DNA from: Serratia symbiotica
Lineage (GTDB): Bacteria > Pseudomonadota > Gammaproteobacteria > Enterobacterales > Enterobacteriaceae
DNA: 64,000 nt
Assembly (NCBI RefSeq): GCF_000821185.2
Contig: NZ_CP050855.1
Coordinates: forward strand, 1,550,001-1,614,000
Direction of reading: 5' to 3'
The position numbers and the translations under genes are program-made. The notes under the pieces were generated by a model. That model was not told the origin of the DNA. It saw nothing but the letters and a program-made list of their open reading frames with translations, and did not search any database. This document shows, piece by piece, positions 11,587-21,310 of the stretch. The stretch's first letter is position 1. Each line of letters opens with the position of its first letter.

Positions 11587-12708
11587 TTACAGGACGTTGA
11601 AACCCAGCTCAAGCAGCAACTCCGCGCTGGCACTGTCATGGCACTGAACGCGCAGCGAAGACCATTCGCGGCGCTCCTGATAGTATTTGCGCAGGCGATC
11701 AAACTCACCCATCAGCCCCGCGACATTGCGCAGCAGCGCATCATCACGGCGCACATCATACACCAAGTGAATCAATCGTTTTAATTTGCCTTCATCCAAC
11801 ACCCCATTGAGTTGGATATGGCTGAATTCTGCTATCGGCAGCAGTGAGGCCAATGCAATCTGCTGTGGCTGCCCAAGATAACAGCTGTAGGCCTCAAATA
11901 CTTGCGTGGTGCCGCGCGCTTTGCCCTCCAGGGTATAGCCCGCGATATGCGCGGTGCCGATGTCCACCTGTGCCAGCAACGGCAGGGAAAGATCCGGCTC
12001 CGGATCCCAGACGTCCAGCACCGTGCTCAGCTTTTTGCCTTTTTCCAATGCCTGCAACAGCGCTGCGTTGTCGACCACCGCGCCACGGCAGGCATTGATC
12101 AGAATACGGTTGTCCGGTAGTGCTGCTAGCAGATCGGCATCAGCCAGATGCCATGAGGTATAAGGGCCAGACTTATTAAGCGGCGTATGGAAGGACAGGA
12201 CATCGGCTTCTGCCACCAGCTTCTCCAGCGGCCAAAACTCCCCCACGTCACCGCGCGCTGCGCGCGGTGGATCACACAATAGCGTACGCGCGCCCAATGC
12301 TTTCAACCGCGCATCCAGACGCGAGCCAACGTTACCCACGCCGACGATACCGATGGTTTTATCACGCAGTTGGAAACCATCACGTTCAGCAAGCACCAGT
12401 AAAGCGGAAAACACATACTCGACCACCGCGATAGCATTACAGCCTGGTGCGGCGGAAAAACCGATGCCTTGCTGCTGAAGCCAAGCCTCATCAATGTGGT
12501 CGGTGCCAGCGGTGGCGGTGCCGACAAAACCAACGCGGCTACCAGCCAGCAATTCCGCATTCACCTGGGTAACCGAACGCACCATCAGTGCCTTGGCGTC
12601 CGCCAGCACATCACGCGGGATCGGGCGACCTGGCACCACCTGTACATCGCCCAGGCGACTGAACAGCTCAGCCGAATAGGGCATATTTTCATCAACCAGA
12701 ATTTTCAC
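11587..12708 (-). CDS. pdxB: 4-phosphoerythronate dehydrogenase PdxB
   Basis: PdxB oxidises 4-phosphoerythronate in pyridoxal-phosphate synthesis. The D-2-hydroxyacid dehydrogenase fold shows [14 protein letters not shown]-binding [31 protein letters not shown] and [17 protein letters not shown]. The start is probably GTG at 12708 ([16 protein letters not shown]) preceded by GGAG. The C-terminus stops at LGFNVL, several residues short of E. coli PdxB; the IS3 element begins 18 bp further on. The missing tail is unlikely to be essential, but function is not certain. Confidence 0.92.
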   Translation of the reverse strand: MKILVDENMPYSAELFSRLGDVQVVPGRPIPRDVLADAKALMVRSVTQVNAELLAGSRVGFVGTATAGTDHIDEAWLQQQGIGFSAAPGCNAIAVVEYVFSALLVLAERDGFQLRDKTIGIVGVGNVGSRLDARLKALGARTLLCDPPRAARGDVGEFWPLEKLVAEADVLSFHTPLNKSGPYTSWHLADADLLAALPDNRILINACRGAVVDNAALLQALEKGKKLSTVLDVWDPEPDLSLPLLAQVDIGTAHIAGYTLEGKARGTTQVFEAYSCYLGQPQQIALASLLPIAEFSHIQLNGVLDEGKLKRLIHLVYDVRRDDALLRNVAGLMGEFDRLRKYYQERREWSSLRVQCHDSASAELLLELGFNVL

Positions 12709-13546
12709 TGCGTTCTCCGACGCTTTACCGCAACTTATCTGTGAAATAGTGTGCCACTGAATCATGCCCGGCGGAAGCACTTAGGGGGAGCGTCAGTACC
12801 AAAAACTTGTCCTCGGACGATGGCAGGTAATTTTGCTGGATAGGGGATTGAGGTAATATTATTTTTACATTTTTTGATTAAGATCATTTAATCATACTGG
12901 ATAATAGTCAAGCGGAGACGTAATATCAGCCAGGTAATTGGCATATCTTTGAGGAATGAAGGGCATGACAAGGAAAGTTCAAATTAAACGATGTAAATTA
13001 TTCTCTTCCCACATTTATGGCATTGAGGATTTTTTTAGTTTTCTCTGGTGGAGGAGCTTATCGTTATTGCGGCGGATTAGGTGATATTTCTAGCAAAGAA
13101 TCTATTTCCACCAATATCTATTCCTTTTTAAACGAATAGATATAATTCATCACTCATGGTTAAAAACCTTAAATAAGATACCGTTACTTATCATTAGAGT
13201 TCCCTGCATAGCAGTTCTTATCACCCTTCTCTCATTGGAGAAATAACAAATGGCACAATCTGTTATTAGGAGCTTCTTTTATAGAATAGATAGATTGCTT
13301 TTATATAACATCCTTTCAATTATTGTGGGTCATTGATTAGGAGATCCATACAAATGGATAACTAACCTAAATATTAATCTGTGAGAAGCATAAATTGTCA
13401 ATAGAACAAATCTGGCGGTGCCAGAAAACGCTGAAACCGATGCGTAGCACAATCAACCCGGCTTTCACCCACATTAGTTGGGCCCCATTGTGGCTATGTG
13501 GCTATGTGGCTATGTGGCTAATTAGACCTTATTGATAATAATTATC
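12709..13546. other. Long AT-rich intergenic stretch, no gene
   Basis: 838 bp between pdxB and the permease remnant. I see no open frame of useful length and no recognisable protein fragment in any frame. The only clear structure is a short tandem repeat at 13492-13520. Probably non-coding DNA left by gene loss. Confidence 0.5.
13492..13520. repeat. 8-bp tandem repeat, 3.6 copies
   Basis: The unit GGCTATGT is repeated without interruption. It lies 27 bp upstream of the broken permease start and could arise by slippage. Confidence 0.85.
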
Positions 13547-13953
13547 ATGAGTATACTGTTCCCGTTGCTAGCAGTGCTGATCTGGTCAATCAGTGCCATA
13601 GTCAACAAACTTGCCGTCACTACCATCGATCCAGCAGCCATCTCCTTCTACCGCTAGCTACTGGCGCTAATCATCCTGACACCCTTTGTATTGCCGGGGG
13701 TGATCGGCAACCGACAGGCGGTGCGTGTCAATGGGCTAATACCGCCGCGATCTTTATGAACTTAACACCGGTGTTCACTGCCATCATCGCCGTACTGTTC
13801 CTGCATGAACAATTACACAGCTACCATCTGTTAGGCGGCGATATCACCCTGCTCGGCGTGATTTTATCCCAATGCCTACCCACCTCGTGGGGCCAGCGCG
13901 CAAAAATACCCACCACCGGGGGGGCATTCTGCAAGGATCAGGACAACCGTTGA
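13547..13953 (+). pseudogene. EamA/DMT-family permease, decayed
   Basis: The start reads MSILFPLLAVLIWSISAIVN, continuing with NKLAVTTIDPAAISFYR, the typical first helix of drug/metabolite exporters. An in-frame TAG follows at 13655-13657. A large internal deletion brings the last helices into another frame (AAIFMNLTPVFTAIIAVLFL, then LGGDITLLGVILSQ). A full EamA protein has about 300 residues and ten helices; about 120 codons remain. Certainly non-functional. Confidence 0.85.
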
Positions 13954-14092
13954 AAATGCGCCCGCAAGCTGCTGTGCTCCACCAATCGCTCCTCGCCCAG
14001 GCCAAAAAAATGCTATTTTTCCTTTACCCACTTTTCATTTGCCGCGCATTGCTTTATCTGTAGCACCTTTTTACAGCACCAAAGGATGTTTT

Positions 14093-15124
14093 ATGACTAA
14101 CACTTTCACCAAAGGGTTACTGCTGAGTAGCGTAATCACCTTGCTTTCCGCCTGCAACAAACCGCAATCCCGCCCGCAGATCGACATCAACGGCAAAACC
14201 ATGGGTACCTTTTATAGCGTTAAGGTGAGCGGTGATATCGCCATCAGCAAAGAGCAGTTGCAGCACCAAATCGATACGCTACTAGAACAGGCCAACGACG
14301 ATATTTCCACCTATCGTGCCGATTCGGTGCTGTCTCGTTTTAATCATTCCCGCAGTACTAACCCACAAGCCATTCCGCGCGGTATGGCAAATATCATACT
14401 GATGGCTCAGCGCATTGGCCAGGATACCGGGGGTGCCATGGACATTACCATTGGCCCGTTGGTGAACCTGTGGGGCTTTGGGCCGGACAAACGCCCGGTC
14501 AAGGTGCCAACCCAGCAGCAAATAGCAGCGGCGCAGAAGAAGGTAGGGTTACAGCACCTGAATCTGTTCAGTGACAGCCGGGGAGAATGGTTACAGAAAG
14601 ACCTGCCTGGTATGTATGTCGATCTCTCGACGTTGGGCGAAGGCTATGGCACCGATGAACTGGTGCGGCTGATGACGCGCAACGGCATCACCAACTATCT
14701 GGTTTCGGTAGGCGGCGCGGTATCTGCACACGGCGTTAACAGTCAGGGCAAACCCTGGCGAGTGGCAATCCAGAAACCAACCGATCGTGAGAATGCCGTG
14801 CAAGCGCTGGTCGATTTACAGGGCTACAGCATCAGCACAGCTGGCAGCTATCGCAACTATTTTGAGCTAGATGGCCAGCACTATTCGCATATCATCGATC
14901 CAAGCACCGGCAAGCCAATTCAACATCGGCTAGTGTCCGCCACGGTGATCGCTTCCACCGCGCTGGAAGCTGATGGCTGGGATACTGGGCTGATGGTGCT
15001 GGACACAGAAAAAGCGTTACAGTTAGCGCAAGAAAAAGGGCTAGCGGCATATCTGATCAGCAAAACTAACGATGGTTTTAGTACGGTGATGACGCCGCAG
15101 TTCAAGGCATTTCTGGTGCAATAA
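14093..15124 (+). CDS. apbE: FAD:protein FMN transferase ApbE
   Basis: ApbE attaches FMN covalently to threonine residues of flavoproteins such as NqrB/NqrC and RnfG in the periplasm. The 343-residue protein has a lipoprotein signal (LLLSSVITLLSACNK), GKTMGTFYSVKV, DISTYRADSVLSRFN, GAMDITIGPLVNLWGFGP, VDLSTLGEGYGTDELV and HYSHIIDPSTGKP. I chose ATG 14093, preceded by AAAGGATG. No Nqr genes are in this window; they are usually just upstream in relatives. Confidence 0.95.
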   Translation: MTNTFTKGLLLSSVITLLSACNKPQSRPQIDINGKTMGTFYSVKVSGDIAISKEQLQHQIDTLLEQANDDISTYRADSVLSRFNHSRSTNPQAIPRGMANIILMAQRIGQDTGGAMDITIGPLVNLWGFGPDKRPVKVPTQQQIAAAQKKVGLQHLNLFSDSRGEWLQKDLPGMYVDLSTLGEGYGTDELVRLMTRNGITNYLVSVGGAVSAHGVNSQGKPWRVAIQKPTDRENAVQALVDLQGYSISTAGSYRNYFELDGQHYSHIIDPSTGKPIQHRLVSATVIASTALEADGWDTGLMVLDTEKALQLAQEKGLAAYLISKTNDGFSTVMTPQFKAFLVQ

Positions 15125-15522
15125 GATAAAAAGCTCAGCGTAAACTGAACTGGAAAAAAGGAGAATATATGCACCTGATTTCTGGATGAAAGCTTGCACA
15201 GGCCATCATCAACGATGAACTTTCACTCTACAATGCCACTATAAAATCTCGTTTCCTCAACGAGAGCACTGTTGATCAGTGGGTTAAGCATTTTTTCGTT
15301 ACCTAGGTGTCATATTCATGTGACGATAGCAACCCGATGATTTAAATGGCCGTGGAAAACAGTTCTACGCCAAACCACCTCGCACGCCTAACCCAGTGGG
15401 GTAATGCGCTGGCATTGGGATACGCCGTGCATTGCTCAGATAGCGAGCAATCGAACCGAAATGGTCAATTTAGCGTTGACACTCCTAGGGCAGCTGGATA
15501 TGATGCGCCCCGTTCACACGAT
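15125..15522. other. apbE to tRNA-Asn intergenic region
   Basis: 398 bp. A ribosome-binding site and ATG at 15169 begin a frame that stops after six codons; beyond the stop the same frame reads KLAQAIINDELSLYNATIKSR and more before another stop, so this may be a decayed small gene. I cannot name it. The tRNA promoter should lie at the right end. Confidence 0.35.
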
Positions 15523-15598
15523 TCCTCTGTAGTTCAGTCGGTAGAACGGCGGACTGTTAATCCGTATGTCACTGGTTCGAGTCCAGTCAGAGGAGCCA
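15523..15598 (+). tRNA. tRNA-Asn (anticodon GTT)
   Basis: The 7-bp acceptor stem TCCTCTG/CAGAGGA, the D arm (GTTCAGTCGGTAGAAC), the anticodon loop with GTT at 15556-15558, the T arm (GGTTCGAGTCC) and an encoded CCA end are all present. Its 3' end (15577-15598) serves as attachment site for the element to the right and is repeated at 32902-32922. The tRNA is intact after integration. Confidence 0.97.
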
Positions 15599-15609
15599 TA
15601 TTCAGGTCA

Positions 15610-15631
15610 GCAGACGTTTCCTAACGTCTGC
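15610..15631 (+). terminator. Hairpin after tRNA-Asn
   Basis: GCAGACGTT-TCCT-AACGTCTGC, a 9-bp perfect stem followed by a pyrimidine-rich tract. A matching hairpin with a different loop follows the second attachment copy at 32934-32955, so it belongs to the element ends. Confidence 0.75.
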
Positions 15632-15777
15632 CTTCCGCTTTTCAGTCAGGCAGTTATCCTTTCCCCCACGTTCCACCACGTCCGATAAAGTACGGCACCA
15701 TCCACCCTCATTTCATGGTACATTTGCTGGTATATCCGGTTCGATCTGTTTTGTACCATCAGACGGAGGGCTGACCT

Positions 15778-17028
15778 GTGGCGCTTACTGATATAAAAAT
15801 AAGAAATACAAAGCCTTCCGTGAAAGCCGTCAAACTTACGGACGGCCTCGGTATGTATCTGCTCATACACCCCAACGGCTCAAAATACTGGCGCATGCAG
15901 TACCGTTTTGGCGGTAAGCAAAAAACTCTGGCACTTGGCGTTTATCCTGCCATCTCTTTATCTGATGCAAGGCAACGCCGTGACGAAGCAAAAAAGCTGC
16001 TGGCGAAAGGAAGCGACCCTGTTATGAAGAAGCAGGACGACAAACGGGAAAACAGCGGCATTTATTCGTTTGAATCGGTCGCCAGACAATGGCATGCGGG
16101 CAATAAAAAATGGTCAGAAGAATACAAAGGAAAAATTCTGCGTACGCTGGAAACCTATCTTTTTCCGGTAATCGGCAATCGCCATATCGCAGAACTAAAA
16201 ACCCGCGACCTGTTGGTGCCGATAAAAGCGGTTGAGGATAAGGGTTTTAATGAAGTGGCTGTGCGTCTTCAACAGCGTACCACCGCCATTATGCGTTACG
16301 CCGTTCAACAGGGCATTCTTGATTACAATCCTGCTCAGGAAATGTCAGGTGCGATTACCACAGGTAAACGCGCTCACCGTCCCGCCCTGCCCTTTGAACG
16401 ATACCACGAGTTTTTAGAACGTATTGACGGTTACCGTGGACGATTACTTACCCGGCTGGCTGTGAAACTTACCCTGCTGACCTTTATTCGTTCCAGCGAA
16501 CTACGTTTCGCACACTGGTCTGAAATTGATTTTAAAAAATCGTTATGGACGATACCAGGTGAGCGTACAGCACTACCGGGCGTAAAAAACGCACATCGTG
16601 GAGCCAAAATGAAAACCCCGCACCTGGTTCCACTTAGCAGGCAGGCCATTACCATCCTGAAAGAAATACAGGAAATCAGTGGCGACCATGATTTCATTTT
16701 TATCGGCGACCACTATGCCGACAAACCCATGAGTGAAAACACGGTCAACAAAGCACTACGCACTATGGGCTACGACACGCAGAAAGAGGTCTGCGGTCAT
16801 GGTTTTCGCACAATGGCATGCAGTTCACTTATTGAGTCAGGTTTATGGTCAAAAGACGCTGTGGAACGGCAGATGAGCCATCAGGAACGGAATAATGTAC
16901 GCGCTGCTTACATCCATCAGGCCGAACATCTGGATGAGCGCAGGCTTATGCTGCAATGGTGGGCTGATTTTCTGGATGCTAACCGGGAAGGTATGGTCAG
17001 GCCGTTTGAGTTTGCACGGAAGCATTAA
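15778..17028 (+). CDS. Tyrosine integrase, P4/DUF4102 type (element 1)
   Basis: 416 residues. The N-terminal DUF4102 arm-binding domain (LTDIKIRNTKPSVKAVKLTDGLGMYLLIHPNGSKYWRMQYRFGGKQK) precedes the catalytic domain with the first Arg region LLTFIRSSELRFAHW, HGFRTMA, a His in MSHQERNNVR and the Tyr in AAYIHQ. The GTG at 15778 is the likely start, preceded by GGAGGG. It lies 180 bp from the tRNA it uses. It is closely related to the integrase at 33102, which uses the same site. Confidence 0.96.
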   Translation: MALTDIKIRNTKPSVKAVKLTDGLGMYLLIHPNGSKYWRMQYRFGGKQKTLALGVYPAISLSDARQRRDEAKKLLAKGSDPVMKKQDDKRENSGIYSFESVARQWHAGNKKWSEEYKGKILRTLETYLFPVIGNRHIAELKTRDLLVPIKAVEDKGFNEVAVRLQQRTTAIMRYAVQQGILDYNPAQEMSGAITTGKRAHRPALPFERYHEFLERIDGYRGRLLTRLAVKLTLLTFIRSSELRFAHWSEIDFKKSLWTIPGERTALPGVKNAHRGAKMKTPHLVPLSRQAITILKEIQEISGDHDFIFIGDHYADKPMSENTVNKALRTMGYDTQKEVCGHGFRTMACSSLIESGLWSKDAVERQMSHQERNNVRAAYIHQAEHLDERRLMLQWWADFLDANREGMVRPFEFARKH

Positions 17029-17192
17029 ATGTCCGAAGCCGGGGTCGCCTTCGCCCGTATCTGCTTATTATACGGGCAGTTTACCAGGTAATGAAAAGAA
17101 CATTGAACACAATTCGATGCCAGTGGTAACGAGACTTGACTTCCCGCTCTTTTATGTGATAATGAAGCTATATAAAAATATTGGGGGTTTTT

Positions 17193-17369
17193 ATGAGCGA
17201 ATTATCTGAACATGATTTATTAAAAAGCCAAAGGATAATTGATTCCTTAGATATTGACAAAATCAAGAAAAATGCAATGTCAGTTGAAGAATGGATTGCA
17301 CACAATGATAAATTAAGAGAAAACTATAACAAAGAAAGGGAAATGTCGCTTAATGCTAATTATTTCTAA
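17193..17369 (+). CDS. Small hypothetical protein
   Basis: 58 residues, MSELSEHDLLKSQRIIDSLD..., charged and probably helical. The ATG at 17193 follows GGGGG; the longer frame from 17181 is less likely. No family recognised. It ends inside the next, overlapping frame, which suggests coupling of two small genes of unknown role near the integrase. Confidence 0.5.
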   Translation: MSELSEHDLLKSQRIIDSLDIDKIKKNAMSVEEWIAHNDKLRENYNKEREMSLNANYF

Positions 17370-17643
17370 TAATGGAGGAATTAAAAGAATACTAAGCCTG
17401 ATATCGAAAAAATCCTTACTGCTTTTCAAAACAAAGCTGTCAGATATAGGGGGTATTATTAAAACCCCCTTTGTAATTCATTTAAATAATTTTTCATTTA
17501 TTTGTTCTTTCGTTGATAAAAATACTGTTTTAGTACTTGCTTTCAGATACAGTAAGCCCAATTTCAATTTTGGAGAAAAATCAGGCGCCGCCGAGATAAA
17601 CGTTATTGAAAATCATTTTCTTGATAAAAACTTAAGAATATAA
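17353..17643 (+). CDS. Small hypothetical protein
   Basis: 96 residues with no family I recognise; it starts within the last codons of the preceding small gene. The middle (TPFVIHLNNFSFICSFVDKNTVLVLAFRYSKPN) looks like a beta-rich fold. Whether it is translated is uncertain. Confidence 0.4.
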   Translation: MLIISNNGGIKRILSLISKKSLLLFKTKLSDIGGIIKTPFVIHLNNFSFICSFVDKNTVLVLAFRYSKPNFNFGEKSGAAEINVIENHFLDKNLRI

Positions 17644-17999
17644 TTTAAAATGTCATCAGGGAAGTCGCTTTTCTGTATATATTCTGTTCTACCAGCACAA
17701 CGCAGACTTTTATTGATCAGACTTAGATTTTTGAGTGGTTTACCGTCAGGTGATTGAACCCATTTCTCCACACTCTTCCCTGCTTCATAGTAAAACCGTT
17801 ATATTTCTAAAAGAAATGGCAAGGCATATAACAGCCCCATTATATACTTTAAAGCAGATTACATAATACTTTAATAACATATACATTTATAATATCCACA
17901 TTAAATGATTAACTAATTTCTACCGCGCCATCTGGCTTGCTCAACCCTTCACAGCGGAAAACAAGTTTTCGACTGCTCAGCGTTTATCAGAAGATAATA
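17644..17999. other. Intergenic region with a possible coding remnant
   Basis: On the minus strand 17613-17798 reads open for about 60 codons to a TGA (RFYYEAGKSVEKWVQSPDGK, later SLINKSLRCAGRTEYIQKSDFP) but has no start codon. It resembles the tail of a real protein, not identified. The rest, 17800-17999, is AT-rich without visible features. Confidence 0.35.
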
Positions 18000-18452
18000 T
18001 TATTTTTCTTTGTCTATTGCCTTTCCCAGCATGGAAGAAAAACGGCTCTGGTAACGCAGATTCAGTCCATTTTCCGTTTCCTTATTTCCTTGTATTGAAT
18101 CATCATTTTTTAATTCAGGATCTACTGTTCCGACTTGCTGTTTCTCTCGTTTACTTTTTACTGTTGAAATTTTATTTTTCTGCTCTTTTTTCATATTTTC
18201 ATTTTCTCTGGCTCTGGCCCCGTTACTTATGAACCTTTTGCGTTGTTCTTCTGTCAGCCCGGCACAAGTAATAAGAAAACCCACCAACATATCCTGATCA
18301 ACGTCCAGCCCAAGATACTTTGCAACCTCACCTCCCAGCACAATTTTCCTGTGCGTTTTCTCTTTACGGCTCAGTGCCTTTTCTTTTGTGGTCAATCTGT
18401 TCAGTTCCTGTTGTGCTGATGCTAATAGTTGACGTAAATCTTTTCTTTCCAT
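18000..18452 (-). CDS. TraD/MobC-like mobilization accessory protein (element 1)
   Basis: 150 residues. An N-terminal coiled coil (LRQLLASAQQELNRLTTKEKALSRKEKTHRKI) leads into VLGGEVAKYLGLDVDQDMLVGFLITCA, a pattern seen in small TraD-like proteins encoded next to MobQ-type relaxases, where they assist at oriT. The C-terminal half is charged and low-complexity. It is divergent from the relaxase, with the oriT-like hairpin in between, and has a homologue in the same setting at 40163-40495. The family assignment is from pattern, not a search. Confidence 0.65.
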   Translation of the reverse strand: MERKDLRQLLASAQQELNRLTTKEKALSRKEKTHRKIVLGGEVAKYLGLDVDQDMLVGFLITCAGLTEEQRKRFISNGARARENENMKKEQKNKISTVKSKREKQQVGTVDPELKNDDSIQGNKETENGLNLRYQSRFSSMLGKAIDKEK

Positions 18453-18983
18453 AATTATCTCCTGTTTTTTTGGTTTTTCATTCCTGACAGATCAAAAAAT
18501 AAAATTGCCTTTCATTGATTTTTGAATCCAGACATCAGGGCTTCCAAGGTTTTTTGATATTTTAAGCCTTCACGCAGAGGGCTACTCACTCTTTTGGGTA
18601 TTTTCATTATTTTATTAAACGTTTTTATCGATAAATAACAGATTTATTTTTACTTGCAAATTTTACAAGATGATAATTCCGGGTTATATTTTAATTAAGC
18701 ATTAAGGAAACATCCCTTCTTCGATTTATATCCCTTTACCCCAAAGCTTACGCGCCTCTTCTTTCGGCGCTTAAATCCAAAGAAAAACTTGACCATTGTT
18801 TTATTTTGATTCGGCGCAATCTGAATAAAAAATAAATACAATGCCCACTTATACATTGCTTCGCAACGTGTGGGCCTGGCGGGGGCCTTAAAGTCAAAAT
18901 ATAAGTTTTTCTTGCAAAAAACTAAAAGCAGAAAAGGTCAACACCTTTAAAAAATTAAAACCAACAGGAGTAATTATTGTAGT
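18453..18983. other. Divergent mobilization intergenic region
   Basis: 531 bp between the divergent TraD-like and relaxase genes, AT-rich, containing the oriT-like inverted repeat at 18844-18874. The corresponding region of element 2 (41480-41600) conserves the same hairpin with different flanks, which points to a selected site. Confidence 0.6.
18844..18874. other. Candidate oriT hairpin (element 1)
   Basis: An inverted repeat CCCAC...GTGGG encloses the TATACA box and an inner stem TTGC-TTCG-CAA. The copy at 41505-41537 shares AATGCCCAC, TATACA and GTGTGGG, but its inner stem differs with compensating changes (CTCAC-TTC-GTGAG). Position upstream of a MobQ relaxase fits a transfer origin. The nick position cannot be fixed from sequence alone. 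Confidence 0.6.
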
Positions 18984-20402
18984 ATGGCAATATTTCATTT
19001 ATCGTTTAGTATGCTCAAAAGATCCGCAGGCAAATCGTCCTGTTATCTTGCCGCATATAATGCAAGAGAAAGAATAGAAGACATGAGAACAGGAGAAGTG
19101 TACGATTATTCATATCGTTCCGACCTGTTCCATCACTGCATTCTTGCGCCAGAACACACACCTTTCAATTTTATTAAAAACTCTACTGTGTTGTGGAATG
19201 AAATTGAGAAAGTTGAAAAAAGGAAAGACGCCCAGCTCTCACGTTATTTTGATATCGCTATTCCTGTTGAACTTGATAACGATGCCAAAATCGCGTTGAT
19301 TGAAAACTACTGCAAACGTAATTTTGTCAGTAAGGGCATGATTGCCGACATCTCTTTCCATGACCTTGACGGTCATAATCCACATGCTCATGTCATGCTT
19401 ACTTTGCGTGAGATAACACCACAAGGTTTCGGCAACAAGAACAGAAGCTGGAACGAGCATGATTTGATGGATGAATGGCGTGCGTCATGGTCCAGAATGT
19501 CTAACCGTGCACTGGAACGTGTTGGTTCCAGAAGTCGTATGGATCACCGTTCTCTTGCTGCACAGCGTGAAGAAGCCATTGCTCTTGCGAAGGCAGCACA
19601 GGAAACGGGAAGACAGGATATCGCTAATGAACAACTGGCTAAGGCCATTGAGCTTAACCGCCCCGCGCTGACTCGAATAGACCGTAAATCATGGCACACC
19701 AAAAGAGCCAAAGCGTTACGTGCCGCAGAACAGGTGCAGGCAGCACAGACCAAACAAGCTGCTAACGATTTCAGGCAGTTGTTTAACAGTGATGTGGGTC
19801 ATCTCATGACCGTCAACCTCAACACTTTCCGTATCGAGACGGTTAAGGCTAAACCTACACAACAGCAACCTGTACTTGTCATGCCAGAAAGAAAACGCCA
19901 CTTTAAGCCTGCCGAGATTAAGCCAAAGGATATGTCCCTTTACTATGGTGTTAAGCCCAAAATGGCAACGCTACCGCTGTTAAGACGTAAGCGTAAGATA
20001 AATTTACAGAAGCTATATGATTTTATTGAAACTTTTGTGAGTGTGTTAATTAAGCGTCCGACGAAAGAAACTCAGCCAGAACCAGCTACGGGCACAGTGC
20101 CAAATCCGGCTGTTCCTGACCCGCTTGATGAAGTGATGATTGACCCTGTTACGAAATTGAAGATTACCAAGCGCCAATGGGAGGCTATGGGTACAGGAAA
20201 TAGATCAGCAGATGTTTCCAAGCCTACGGATGCTAACTACATCTACGATTCTAAGAAGAAACCAGTAGCAAATGAACACAACAAGACTATTACCTTTCCG
20301 CCATTGCCAGATGATGCAGAAAACAAAAATGCTCAAACCAGAAAAATAACTTTTAAATCAGTAGGCAGATTGTCTTTCAAATGGAAAAGTAATAACATTT
20401 AA
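18984..20402 (+). CDS. MobA/MobL-family relaxase (element 1)
   Basis: 472 residues. The relaxase domain (about 1-190) starts MAIFHLSFSMLKRSAGKSSC, and its metal-binding histidine motif HDLDGHNPHAHVML covers residues 126-139. It would nick one strand at oriT and pilot it into a recipient using a helper plasmid's transfer channel; no type IV secretion genes are present here. The C-terminal 280 residues are variable. It appears intact, unlike its paralogue at 41687. Confidence 0.92.
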   Translation: MAIFHLSFSMLKRSAGKSSCYLAAYNARERIEDMRTGEVYDYSYRSDLFHHCILAPEHTPFNFIKNSTVLWNEIEKVEKRKDAQLSRYFDIAIPVELDNDAKIALIENYCKRNFVSKGMIADISFHDLDGHNPHAHVMLTLREITPQGFGNKNRSWNEHDLMDEWRASWSRMSNRALERVGSRSRMDHRSLAAQREEAIALAKAAQETGRQDIANEQLAKAIELNRPALTRIDRKSWHTKRAKALRAAEQVQAAQTKQAANDFRQLFNSDVGHLMTVNLNTFRIETVKAKPTQQQPVLVMPERKRHFKPAEIKPKDMSLYYGVKPKMATLPLLRRKRKINLQKLYDFIETFVSVLIKRPTKETQPEPATGTVPNPAVPDPLDEVMIDPVTKLKITKRQWEAMGTGNRSADVSKPTDANYIYDSKKKPVANEHNKTITFPPLPDDAENKNAQTRKITFKSVGRLSFKWKSNNI

Positions 20403-20514
20403 TTTTATTCTTTTGATAAAATTTAGTTGAAAAAATAAGATACAGCACCAAATGAAAAGTTATATATTTTGTAAAATAAACACTGAATCATAGTATCCTT
20501 TTGGGAAATTTAAA

Positions 20515-21225
20515 ATGGAAAGATTTGTTATACTTACCTTAAATTGGCTGTATGAAAAAAGACATAATGTCATTATATTTTTAGCATACATCATCCTTGC
20601 TGCTCTCCTGTTAAAGCAACATGTTTACTTTGCTTTTGCGTTAATGTTTTTAATCAGTTTAAAAGAAACGTATCCCATAAGTAAAAAACCAATTAAAATA
20701 GCTAAAAGTGCATTCATGATAAAGTTTTACAATATATTTATTTGGTTTTTATCCTATGTAATATCTCTAAAAGTATTAAGTTACTCAATTGGCATCAGCG
20801 AGGACAAGTTAAAATACGCACCTGTAATTATGGCAATACCTGTTTCTATAATATTAATTTATATGCTAATAGCCTTGGCTTCTCTTTTTATGTTATTATC
20901 AATACAGGTCTTAGCTCAACTATCCTTTTTCATGACTACAAAATTAAAAACTAAAATTACAAAATCAGAATATTATATATTTGCAAGCAGATTTTATTAT
21001 CTAATGGTTTTACTTGTTCCTTTTTTACTGGCTGTTGCTTATATTTCACCCTATTTTATAAGAGTGGCATTGTTTACAGATTCAACTTTCATATCGGACT
21101 GTGGTGAAAAAGAAAAAAACAGAACTTATATAAGGGTTGATGATAAATCCTGTCTAGTATTTAATTTAAACTGGTCAGTTATTACTGAGACGCCAAAAAA
21201 AATAATAAGTGATGAGAAAAAATAA
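20515..21225 (+). CDS. Hypothetical multi-pass membrane protein
   Basis: 236 residues with about five hydrophobic segments (HNVIIFLAYIILAALLL, FAFALMFLISL, FYNIFIWFLSYVISL, VIMAIPVSIILIYMLIALAS, YLMVLLVPFLLAVAYI) and a polar C-terminal tail with two cysteines. No family recognised. It is convergent with the AIPR gene and separated from it by a shared palindrome. As cargo beside a defence gene it could act in defence or immunity, but nothing in the sequence proves this. Confidence 0.7.
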   Translation: MERFVILTLNWLYEKRHNVIIFLAYIILAALLLKQHVYFAFALMFLISLKETYPISKKPIKIAKSAFMIKFYNIFIWFLSYVISLKVLSYSIGISEDKLKYAPVIMAIPVSIILIYMLIALASLFMLLSIQVLAQLSFFMTTKLKTKITKSEYYIFASRFYYLMVLLVPFLLAVAYISPYFIRVALFTDSTFISDCGEKEKNRTYIRVDDKSCLVFNLNWSVITETPKKIISDEKK

Positions 21226-21279
21226 GCATTAATGTTCCCTAAACTATGCACTGCTATTTTTACATGTTTTACATTCAGC

Positions 21280-21299
21280 GGGCTTAATTAATTAAGCCC
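21280..21299. terminator. Bidirectional palindrome between convergent genes
   Basis: GGGCTTAATTAATTAAGCCC is a perfect 20-bp palindrome between the stops of the membrane protein and the AIPR gene. The U-tract is weak on both sides. Confidence 0.6.
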
Positions 21300-21310
21300 T
21301 TCTATTGGTA